A DNA stretch of 64,000 bases from Asterella californica (lineage: Eukaryota; Streptophyta; Marchantiopsida; Marchantiales; Aytoniaceae), in the NCBI GenBank assembly GCA_036924285.1, contig JAYKYS010000015.1, positions 4,960,001 to 5,024,000 of the forward strand, given 5' to 3'. The notes under the pieces were generated by a model. The model worked only from the letters and a program-made list of their open reading frames with translations. It had not been told where the DNA came from and did no database searches. Positions within the stretch are counted from its first letter, which is position 1. Each line of letters starts with the position of its first letter. Below, piece by piece: positions 24,875-34,234 of this stretch. The translations under genes and the position numbers were made by a program.

Positions 24875-25447
24875 GGGATCGACTTTGTAGGTCCTATCGC
24901 CCCGGTGGCGAGAAGAACACGAGCAAGGTTCATCTTAATAGCAACCGACTATGCCACCAAGATGATGGAAGGCGAGACCACGAGAAAGAACGATGTCGCA
25001 GTAGTAGCAAGGTTCCTATGGCATAACATCATCACTAGGTATGGATGTCCGCTGGAATTGGTGTCAGATAGGGGCACTCATTTCTTAAATGAGACTATCT
25101 CCCTCCTGACCCAATACTTCAGGATTAAGCATCGGAAGACGACGCCATACAACCCGAAAGCGAATGGGCTGACGGAGAAGTCGAACGGTCTTCTGTGTAA
25201 CATCCTGAACAATGTAACTGTTAACCATGCGTATGACTGGGACACGAAACTGCCATCTGTGTTGTGGACTTTCAGAATTTCACCTAAAGTCACTACCCAG
25301 AAGACGCCTTTCTACCTAACTTACGGCATGACGCCCATTGTGCCCATTGAGTTAGAGGTCCCAACATACCGGTTAGCCGTATCCGAACGCATGGGAGAAG
25401 AAGAGAGCCAAGAGCAGCGTCTTTTGAACTTCGTAGAGTTTGAAGCA
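24875..25447 (+). pseudogene. Element A integrase core (truncated)
   Basis: In the RT frame after the TGA at 24872. It shows the three catalytic acidic residues: ATDYATK, SDRGTHFLN, and the glutamate of NGLTEKSN. PFYLTYGMTPIVPIE follows. Sequence switches at about 25447 to the opposite-strand integrase C-terminus of element E, so the integrase tail, polypurine tract and 3' LTR of A are absent. Confidence 0.8.
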
Positions 25448-26702
25448 TTACCATATCTCCTTCCTTGAACGGCTTCACTTCTCTCTTACCGAGACGCTTG
25501 TCGTAATATTTCTTCTGACGTTCTTGCGCCTTCTTCATCTGAACCATTGCCACCACTCGTGCTTCCTCCAACTCCAGTAGTTGCTCCCTTCTAGACTTCT
25601 CAGCTGCTGCTCCAATCGATCTCTTTAACCTCTTATGGACAGTTTGAAAGGTAGGTAAATCAAACTGTATGGGCAACTTCGATTCCACACCGTAAACAAG
25701 ATGAAAAGGAGTGTACCCCGTCGAAGTCTTCGTAGTAGTCCTATACTCCCACAAGATGGCATGTAACCTCTTATCCCAGTTGTGCTTCGCATCCTCCATA
25801 TCAGCATCCTTGGCCAGCATCGTACACAAGGTATGATTGGTCTTCTCAGCTAACCCGTTAGCGTTCGGTTTGTAAGAAGTTGTCACTTGCGGCTTGATGG
25901 AGAAATGTTTCAACATAGCGGTTGTGATGCTTCTCACAAATTCACCTCCTCTATCAGAAACCAACTCAATATGGCATCCAAACCTAGTAATGATCCGTTC
26001 CCATAAGAAACGACCAACCTCTTCCTCACTTGTGGCTTTAAGGGGTTTGGCTTCCACCCACTTTGTCAGATAGTCGGTTGCAATCATGATATATCTGTTG
26101 CCACGAGGGGTTTTTTTTAAAGGGCCGACATGATCAATTCTCCACTTCTCAAATGGACCTAGCACAGGAACTGATCTCAAGGGAGGAGTGCTAGTAGACT
26201 TCTTGGCAAAGGCTTGGCACACATCGCAAGTTCTGCAATACTCCAAACAGTCCTTGAAAATACCCTTCCAATGATATCCAGCGTCTAAGATTTTGAAAGC
26301 CGTCACCTTACCAGCAAAGTGACCACCACATACAGGTCCATCGTGGAACTCCAGCATCAACCTTGCAGCTTCCTCCTTGCCCACAGCTCGTCGTAGCAAT
26401 CCATCTGCACCTTGATGGAAAAGAACTCCTTCAACAATGGTGTATGACTTACACCTCCTCATTAGAGCATTCCTCTCTCTCGCTCGCATACCTTCAGGAA
26501 ATGATCCGTCAAAAAGGAAATTCCACACCTCCTTGTACTCTTCCGGCACCTCGCTGCTCAACGTGATGGTCATCAAGTCTTCATCCAGAAAAGTATTATC
26601 TAATGGTTCTTCTCTCAATTCATCGTAAGCTCTGGACAACAAATCTGCGTTGGCATGCTTCCTCCCCGGTCTATCCTCAATGACGTAATCATATTCTGCC
26701 AT
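25448..26702 (-). pseudogene. Element E RNase H end and integrase
   Basis: Read from 26702 downward: end of RNase H (DYVIEDRPGRKHANADLLSR), the H-H-C-C zinc domain (HDGPVCGGHFAG...CRTCDVCQAF), the integrase core (ATDYLTKWVE, SDRGGEFV, NGLAEKTN) and the tail (KRLGKREVKPFKEGDMVML). One long open frame covers all of it. The element E match ends at about 25448, and the remaining codons of the frame run into element A. The integrase catalytic residues D-D-E are all present. Confidence 0.85.
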
Positions 26703-27803
26703 GAGGATCTTTCATCGAGCTATCCTTCCCTCCGCGTTGGGCTTATTGAAGATGTACTTCAAAGCTTTGTGATCAGTGACTATTGAAAATTTTCCTCCTA
26801 ACAAATAGTGCCGAAACTTCTTCAAAGCAAAGATTACGGCCAACCCTTCTCTCTCTGTCACAGAATAGTTCTTCTCAGCCTGCACCATCTGTCTACTAGC
26901 ATAAGCTATTGGATGGTCATGTCCATTCTAATCTAACTGACTCAAGGTACATCCAATCGCAACATTGGATGCATCAGTATAAACAATGAATGACTTACTC
27001 CAGTCAGGTTTGGCGAGGATTGGGGCTATCACCAATGCCTTCTTCAACTCTTCAAACGCCTCCTTAGCCTTCTGATCTTGAAGTATCAGCTCGAAGACTA
27101 CACCCTTCTTCATGTAGTTGGTCAACGATTGAGCTTTATTGGAAAAAGATGAGATGAATCTACAATAATATCCCACCATCCCAAGAAATTGTCTCAACTT
27201 GGTCAAGCTAGTAGGGAATGGTAGTTCGACTATCTTCTTCACCTTGTTTGGATCCACTCCAATTCTATTTTCGGAGATGATGTGCCCCAACAGCAAACCC
27301 TCCTCGCATCCAAAAAAGCACTTTTTTGGATTCAAGGATGCATTAGCTTGCTCCAGTCGCTCTAAGACTTTGATCAGATGATCAAAGTGATCCTCCTTCC
27401 GCCCATACACACAAAAATCATCAATGAAGCCTCTAACAAACTTCCCAAGAAACGGTTCGAACACTTTGTTCATGAACCGTTGAAAAGTAGCTGGGCATTA
27501 CATAATCTGAACGGCATCACGCGAAACGCAAATGTATCCCACGGAGTAGTGAAAGTCGTTACATGTTGATGCTCAGGTACTATATGGATCTGGTTATATC
27601 CACTATAACCGTCTCCAAAACTGTATCATTCATGACCTGTGACTTCTTCCAAGATCTCATCGATGAATAGCAACGGGTAGTAATCCTTCTTCGTGATCGC
27701 ATTCAATTTCTTGTAATCCACACATACGCGAAGCTTACCGTTCTTCTTCTTCACGATCACGATGGGTGATACCCATTCTGAATTCTCCACTTCATAAATG
27801 AAC
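26703..27803 (-). pseudogene. Element E reverse transcriptase and RNase H (broken)
   Basis: 27803-27626 holds the RT fingers (YEVENSEWVSPIVIVKKKNG, DYYPLLFIDEIL), then a broken stretch, then 27473-26928 with the palm motif FIDDFCVYG, LLGHIIS, FLGMVGYYCRF and the RNase H start YTDASNVAIG. 26927-26703 continues RNase H in frame with stops (ASRQMVQAEKNYSVTE, ALKYIFNKPNAEGRIAR). The upstream RT start lies at 33790 on the far side of S1, and removing S1 with one TGAAC copy reads GFIYEVEN without a break. Confidence 0.8.
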
Positions 27804-27865
27804 TGTGGTGCCCACAAATTACAGGATGCACGAATTTTTGAAATTTTTAAGAATAATGACTTGTT

Positions 27866-27872
27866 TATATAA
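27866..27872 (+). promoter_or_regulatory. Candidate TATA box of the giant LTR
   Basis: TATATAA within TTTATATAAC, 62 bases from the LTR start. It is identical in S3 (about 61293-61299) and altered in S2 (TTTGTATAAC). If used, transcription would start near 27,900, leaving a very short U3 and placing ORF-L inside the transcribed part of the LTR. No experimental support. Confidence 0.35.
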
Positions 27873-27900
27873 CTGAAGAAGCGTTGTTACTTAAGGTTAC

Positions 27901-28080
27901 GTCTTCCTTAACAGGAAGATGATCTTAAGAGCTGTTTGTAATAAGAAGTTGACTTCTTCAGAAGACGACCGTCTTCGGAAGATCATCTTCTCAGTTGCGT
28001 CTTCAGAAGATGAGAAGACGGCAGTAGATGGGAAGACGGCGGAAGACACCTGTCTTCCGGAAGACAGCGATCATGAAGGC
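27901..28080. repeat. Dense GAAGAC/GTCTTC cluster at the left of the giant LTR
   Basis: Nine copies of the hexamer in either orientation in 180 bases, including the perfect 18-bp palindrome CTGTCTTCCGGAAGACAG at 28050-28067. S3 has the same cluster and palindrome; S2 has a shorter, more diverged version. Confidence 0.85.
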
Positions 28081-28640
28081 CTGACCACGAGTTTCCGGGT
28101 AAACAAGTAGGTGTACCTACTAAGTAAGCACCCAGGTGGTAGGTAGGTCGAAGAAGACACCTAGGGTCGAAACCCCTAATCTGCGGGGAAGATGCGTGAG
28201 GAAGCACATTAGCCACCTTCCAACTTCCCGCAGCACAGTGCGCCTGAAGAAGATCGATTGAGAGAGTGAACTTCGAGCTAGCATTGAGAGAGGAATCGAG
28301 TAAGACATCGAGGTAGGAGAGAGTAAGTTGGCAGCTAGGCGAAGGGTGAAATCGGATTGCGGGAGCACAAACAGCAGAGAGAGCGAAGGTATTTCTGTGG
28401 AGCTTCCGAGAAGTTGACAGTGGAGAGTGGCGAGTAGAAGCGAAGGTAGAATCGAGGTGTGGACCGAAATTGACAGCAGACGCATTCGAGAGGAGTCGCA
28501 TTGGAAGCTAGTACAAGAACCAGAAGCGCGCGGAGGTCGAAGGCAACTCGGGAGCCGAAGAAGACTGTAGAGGTTCTTCCCTCTGTTCTTTTCCCCTTCC
28601 CACTTCTTCTCGTCATTTTCTTGGTACTCCCAGCGCTTCC

Positions 28641-29072
28641 TTGATGGTGTGCAGGCAGCCTGATCGATTACCTCACCCCCCATTCTTTCTGGTTGAGACA
28701 TTGGGCGCGGAAGCGCTGCCCAATTTCTGTCAAGATATCTCCTTGCTTCTTCCCGAGCTCAATTCGAGCTTCCCTACCCCTAGCCTTCAAATTGGCGAAC
28801 CCAACTATCAATTTCTCTACCCTACTACCTCTCTGCCTCCGAAACTTGGAATAGAAGACGATTCGGAAGATGGGAACATCTTCGGAAGACGCTTCTTGAA
28901 CTTGACTGTCTTCGGAAGACATCTTCGGAAGACTGTCTTTGGAAGTCGACTGAACATAATTCGTATCAAGAGTGGATTTGCTTTGCTTTTGTGTTTAGAG
29001 AGACTTGGTACGAAGCCTGAGTGGTGTGGTGAGTTGTTGTGTTATTTCGAGAAGTTGGAACTCGGGAACTAG
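28641..29072 (+). other. Conserved 143-codon frame in the giant LTR, coding status unclear
   Basis: Open in both S1 and element A (13965-14396) with few differences, but shortened in S3 by a small deletion (62068-62277). The sequence is proline- and leucine-rich with no recognised domain. Overlapping minus-strand frames are equally open, so conservation may only reflect the similarity of the copies. Confidence 0.25.
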
Positions 29073-29837
29073 GCCTGTGCCTCCCGGTCTTCCAAGCTTC
29101 TCAACTCCACATCTTCCTAGAGAGACTAGAAGACTGAAAGGCTGGCAAAATGAGCGAGAAGACGTGAGGGTCCATTTCGGGTCTCTTCTGTCCGACCCAT
29201 AGCAGCCGTTCCTTCTTCTTCCCGAACTTAGAAGAGAGTTGTGAGAAGTATTGCTGGCAGAATCCGGAGAGAATGGTCGAGGGTCATGTCTTCCCATCAT
29301 GCAGCAAACTTCTTCTGAGTGCGTATGAGAGGTGAGAAGTCAGAAGAACAGAGTGCACATGTCTTGAGTCTGTTGTGAGGATAGACTGCGCGTAGGAAGA
29401 AGAAGACAGGTGAGACCAGTGAAGGGAAGTCTGACTTTGGGAGGTCTTCCGAGAACGACATTGAATCGGAAGCTGTCCCAAGTGTCTTCCCAGAGGCCAC
29501 TGTAACCGCAGGAGCCCGCAACCATCTTCTGAACCTTTCTCATACTCTACTTCTCGCATATCTTGTATCTTCTGATAGGAAGTAGGATGTAATGCAAGGT
29601 GGGTTGTCTTCTTGGTAATCCATGCGAGGCCTTGCTTAGATAGGATTGTTTAGATATAGCTCGGAAGACGAGAGCTATCTAGGAAGTATTGTTAGAATCC
29701 CGGAAGACGGAGTAGCTGTCTTCTGGAAGACTAGTTTCGTCTTCTGAGAGTGGAAGCTAGACTGTGGGCACTCGGGAAGGACTGAGCCTTCAGCTCATAG
29801 TAGGTGCTTGTGGTTTAGTGCAGCAGATCTTCCAGGT

Positions 29838-32150
29838 ATGTCGATGCATCCGCGAGGCTTGGTGTTACCAGCGACAGAATTGGCCGAGGCCACTCCTTTC
29901 CTCAAGGAGTTGGGTCTCGACTTCTTCCTGTGGGACTGGAACCTCGCAGATCAAGAGCTTCTGGAGGAGGTATGGGCCGTGTTACCACCGCGTAACCGTG
30001 TACCTGCAAAGGCAGGAGTTGCTCGAAGAAGACCATCTTCCTGGACAGAAGACTGGTGGCGTAATGCGTTTCACATGCCTGAGACCGAGAACCGAGGATA
30101 TTGGTACGAGAAGAAGATCTTGCCTAGGATTGTGAGTTCATGGCATGTGCCTGGGAGTACCACCTGCCTTTTCGTGGAAGACAGACAGGGGAGGAACGGT
30201 TGGAAGATAGAGTCTTACCGGGAGCCGAAGAAGCGTTTTCTGGCGAAGTTGTTTCTGCATCTTTTCCCCAAGGGAAAAGCGCAGAAGACAAGGTACTTAG
30301 GAGATCAGGACGTGGAGTTCCTGGAATCAGTGTGGGATGACAGAGTGCCAATCTACTGGGACGCGTACATCCACAACTATGTACAGACGGAGCTAGCATA
30401 CTTGGGTACCCCGGCGGGAGGACATCTGACGCCCTTCTTCTGCTACTTGTATGTAGCCATGGGGGATCTTAGGGAAGATCAGCTGGCAGTGTATGGACCA
30501 GCGGAGCGACAGGAGGTGAAGGAGGAGACCTCGGAAGACGATTACCGAGAGGCAGCAGCAACGCCCCCTCCCACTCTGATGCCACAGCTGAGACCCGGCT
30601 CTCACCAGAAGACGCTTCTGATGAGGGAAGACGAGTCTAGTGGGTCGGAAGACGCCACGTCAGTGAGGAAGATGGGTCACAGAAGTGTACCGAGGACACC
30701 CATCTCCCTCATCCATTCAGGATCGGAGTCGGACTCGGAGGAAGACTTGCTGAGTACCCGATCGGAGCAGAAGACAGCTTCTGTAACACCTGGGAGTCTT
30801 CCGAAGACTCCAGAAGACGAAGGATGGATGGGTACTCCTACTGCGATGCGAGGAAGCGCAAAGAGGAGAGCCGCTCCTGCCACGAGGAGTCTTCCACCCC
30901 GGAAGATGAAAAGAGTAGCTTCTTCTCGTGCGTAGAAGATGAAGGCCGTAGTGGTGGAAGAGACTCCCTTGCCTCTGGAAGACGAAGTCGACACCATCGA
31001 GCGAGTGGTGGGGATGAACTTGTCTTTTGCAGGAAGACGACTGGAGGAGTTCAGTGCCTACTTCCAGAAGGAGATCCAGCCCGCTATAATGTTGCTGGAA
31101 AGGAGAGCGAGGGCACAGGAGAAGCCCTTACAGCCTGGATTCGGCCTGCGCACCTTGCTGCGACAGGAAGACAGCCAGCAGAAGACGGAGTCGCTGGAAG
31201 CTAGTCTCCGCACCACGGAGAAGCTTGCAGCCAGGTACAAGACGGAAGCAGCCGCTTTTGCCAAGGAGTCGATGCAACTTCGGAAGAGCAACCAGGAGTT
31301 GCAGACGCGAGTGCAGCAGCGTGATCAGGAAGTTCTCCGAGTACGGGAGAAGATCACTACCCTCGCAGAAGAGCAGACCACTTGGAAGATGCAGCGAGAA
31401 GCCGCAGAAGCGCGAGCTGCAGTGGAGAAGACGTAGAGGGAAGCAGCGGAAGCTCGTGCTCGGAAGATGCTAGCTCAGTCGGTAGAAGTGCTTCGGAAGA
31501 AGTTCAACTTCACCGCGGGTAAGAAGTTACTTACCTTAGCTAGGGAATGGGACAGCGGGTCCAAGACGAGGTTGGTGGAATGCAGAGATAGCATGTTCAA
31601 GTACCTGGATAGACAGATAGAAGGAGTGAAGACACTTTATGGTCTTCCTTCATTTCCGACACCTGCAACCGCATCTTCCCAAGCCCCAGCACCCTCGACT
31701 GGATCCGGAATGGAGAAGGAGGAGTTCGATCTCGCTGTACACTTGGTGGTGACAGCGTTGGAAGACGAGAAGACTCCAGAAGACGCCCCGGAAGACATGA
31801 TGTCTTCTGGAAGACAGGAAGACGAGCCGTCTTCCCAGGTATTTCGCATGGAGGAAGCGATTTCCCGGGACCCCTATGAGATCGCCATGGTCCCTAGTAC
31901 TGCATCTGTGCCTCAGAAGACCGAAGACGCACCATTCGACTCGTCTTCCCAGAAGACCATTCCGTCTTCCGAAGTCGAAGCCGAGGAAGACGCAGCCGCA
32001 GAAACAGCAGAGCCAGCGAAGAGCGAGGAGAGGGAAGCTACCTCAGTGGTACCCGAGGTAAGTGCAGGGCTTCCCAGCCCATCAGAAGTCGAGGTAGTAG
32101 CTCTGGTAGGAGCAGATCATGTAGAGATTACCACCGAGCAATCAGAGTAG
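29838..32150 (+). pseudogene. LTR-borne long ORF (ORF-L), S1 copy
   Basis: The only copy in one continuous frame: 2,313 nt from ATG 29838 to TAG 32150, interrupted by two TAG codons (30933-30935 and 31434-31436). Each is a single C-to-T change from a CAG seen in another copy. The first TAG is followed by AAG and then ATG, so a second start lies directly downstream, as in S2. Predicted parts: conserved N-terminal ~230 residues, acidic Ser/Pro-rich linker, basic patch, coiled coil, acidic tail. CAG/GTATGT, a good match to a splice donor, overlaps the first ATG. Function unknown. Position alone (inside an LTR) recalls genes placed in retroviral LTRs, but I see no sequence kinship. Confidence 0.7.
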
Positions 32151-33789
32151 TTAGCAAACTCAATTGACACTTCCAGATTTAGTAGGATTGGACATGCTAT
32201 CTTAAGGGTGGCAGTTTTCTATGTAAAAATAGTTAGGACTCCATGTGGCAGCATAGGTAGCTAGGAGTAACACAGTGGAGGGCTAATTGGGAAGAGGGAC
32301 CACATGCATGTGAGGTGACAACCTCTTGTCAGCGCCTCTCTCTCTCTCCCTGGTGGTCGCCTCCCCTGACTCTCGAGGCAGATGGTTAAGTAGGATAGCA
32401 GGGTAGGAGAAAAGCTCTCTGAGAGCTCTGCCAGTTCTGTAGAATTCGGCAGTAACTGAACATACACACCGATTCTACAGGCAGGCGAGACACATTAGAG
32501 CAGAGACAGTCTTAGCACACTACACCCGTTGTTGGAAACATACGAATAGTCTTGGAATATACAGGAGGGGTCTGCATACTCGCACCAGCAGTGGTTCGAA
32601 GATGTAGATAGAGGTAGTGGACAGTCCAAGAACAGAGAACGGCATCCTCGTGCAGTCCTGTTAGCTAGGCTGGTGTGTCGAGGAGTAGTTGCAGGAAGTA
32701 GCGGGAGTGAGCTTCCCAATGCCATTGTGACTTCTTCTCGAGGAATAGATTGTGGATTTGAGTGCAGCAGCTTCGCTCATGTCTTCTGGGTGGTGGAATG
32801 TATTGAATTCGCTCCCAGTTGTGCATGGGAAGTGTTCTTCTTGAGTGGCGGTGAATGTCAACAGTTGTGGAGTGTAGCTTGACTCGTTCAGTAGAGCACT
32901 TGGGATCTACGTACGAACGGTCTTCTGGGTAAGTGATCACAGAAGACAGAGCAGTCAGAGCAGCAAAGTGAAGAAGAAAGAAGACTTCTTCCCGCAACAG
33001 AAGACGACATCCTCGAGTAGAAGACGGTGCCACAGTACTCACGTTTGTTGTCTTCCTCCCCAAACTATTACAAGCAGGGATGGTTTGTTAGTCAGGATCC
33101 GGACTAGAAGCCTGTCGGAATCTTAATTGCCATTTTTCATCCTGGTTTCTCTTGTTTGGATTTCTTCTTCTTCCCATCTTCTCCCATCTTCTCCCATCTT
33201 CCCCATCTTCTTACCTTCTTCTAGTGAGCTTCCGATACTTCTATTGAGCTTCCGTGAAGGTGAATGTCGTTGTAGTGATGTAGGAAGACAACTTCCGTAG
33301 ACAGAAGCCTGGGAAGGCTACAGGGGGCATACACCCTATGATTAATCTAACCTGATTGGAATGTGAGTGTGAGAATAAGGTGTAATGACTGTTACTAGTC
33401 GACTTCTGCGAAGCAGGACAACCTTCTGGAGGTGTGAGAAGACGAGCTAAACCCCCAGAAGACGAGAATCGCTTCGGGAAGACGGTATCGAGAAGACCGG
33501 AAGAAGCAACCTGGAAGCAGGAAGATCGTCTTCCCGAGCTTCTTTGTGAATAGTTGTGTGATATTGTAATTGGTAGTTGTTTGTTTAGGTCCAGAGCACC
33601 ATTTGGCGTGTCTGGAAGACGTGTTGGTTTGTGTGGTTTTGTGAGAAGACGGACTTTTTAGACAAAACTCGTGTGTTTGTGTGTTTGAACAGATCTTAGA
33701 ACTTAGAGCAGCGTTACTTGTGCAAATCCTCTGTGGGAACGATATCTTGTATACTAAATGGGCAAAAGGAGAAATCCTTCGTCACTACA

Positions 33790-34234
33790 TGAACCCAGCT
33801 TCCTTCAGTTTATCAATCTCTTCTTTGACGATCACTGCTGTTGGCGGGCTGATCCTTCGTTGCTTTTGTCGAACAGGTCTCGCGTCCTCCTCCATGTCGA
33901 CCCGATGCTTCTCCAATGTCACCTCCTTCAGATCTTTATAGCTGAAAGCAAACACGTGGATGTACTTCCTGAATATCTCCAAGAATCTTCTCTTCTCTTC
34001 TGAAGTCACCCTGGGACCAAACTTGATGGTTGCTAGTCTTCGCTCTAGCTCCTCTCTACTTAATTTTGTTTTGTCCGGGTCCTTCTCAACAGATGGACGA
34101 GGGAGCAAATCAATTGCTCCAATATGAGACATGATGCAATCCATATCAAACTCCTCACCTTCTGACGTCTCCTCGTCAAAAGAACCACCCGTATCTACTC
34201 CGGAGACACTTCCACTGTCTTCGATTTCTGATTC
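33790..34234 (-). pseudogene. Element E linker and start of reverse transcriptase
   Basis: Continues the gag-protease frame after a TAG at 34235-34237, where E2 has a tryptophan codon. It contains IGAIDLLPRP, RYFKYIHVFAFSYKDL-type sequence, PVRQKQRR and KEEIDKLKEAGF, matching E2 closely. It is cut by S1 at 33789/33790. Confidence 0.8.

Larger units (their letters stand above)
13458..25447 (+). mobile_element. Element A: giant-LTR Ty3/gypsy element, truncated at both ends
   Basis: Plus-strand element made of a giant LTR lacking its first ~330 bp (13458-19084), a tRNA-Asp-like primer site, gag, protease, RT, RNase H and part of integrase. It stops at about 25447 inside or just after integrase and abuts E sequence in the opposite orientation, so the 3' LTR is missing. 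It is the only copy that shows the giant repeat next to retroelement genes, and therefore the evidence that S1, S2 and S3 are LTRs. Gag and pol lie mostly in one frame, broken by two frameshifts and several stops. Confidence 0.8.
27804..33789 (+). mobile_element. S1: complete giant solo LTR (5,986 bp) inserted in element E
   Basis: Starts TGTGGTGCCCACAAATTACA and ends GTCACTACA; the termini TGTGGTG/CACTACA are inverted copies at 6 of 7 positions. It is flanked by the 5-bp duplication TGAAC (27799-27803, 33790-33794), and excision restores the RT frame of E. It carries ORF-L (29838-32150) but no gag, pol, primer site or polypurine tract, as expected of a solo LTR left by recombination between the two LTRs of one element. 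32151-33789 is non-coding, with CT-rich tracts (about 32335-32350 and 33160-33220) and many GAAGAC/GTCTTC hexamers. Confidence 0.85.

Noticed and set aside
28120..28701. Long minus-strand frames in the giant LTR (also 13190-13825 and 61410-62185)
   Set aside because: Recurrence only reflects repeat copies. Frames overlap in several registers and look like the complement of GAAGAC-rich DNA, with no domain.
27804..33789. S1 as a non-autonomous element with its own short LTRs
   Set aside because: No terminal direct repeats inside it; the two ends are inverted TG...CA-type LTR edges, and element A shows the whole unit next to gag-pol.
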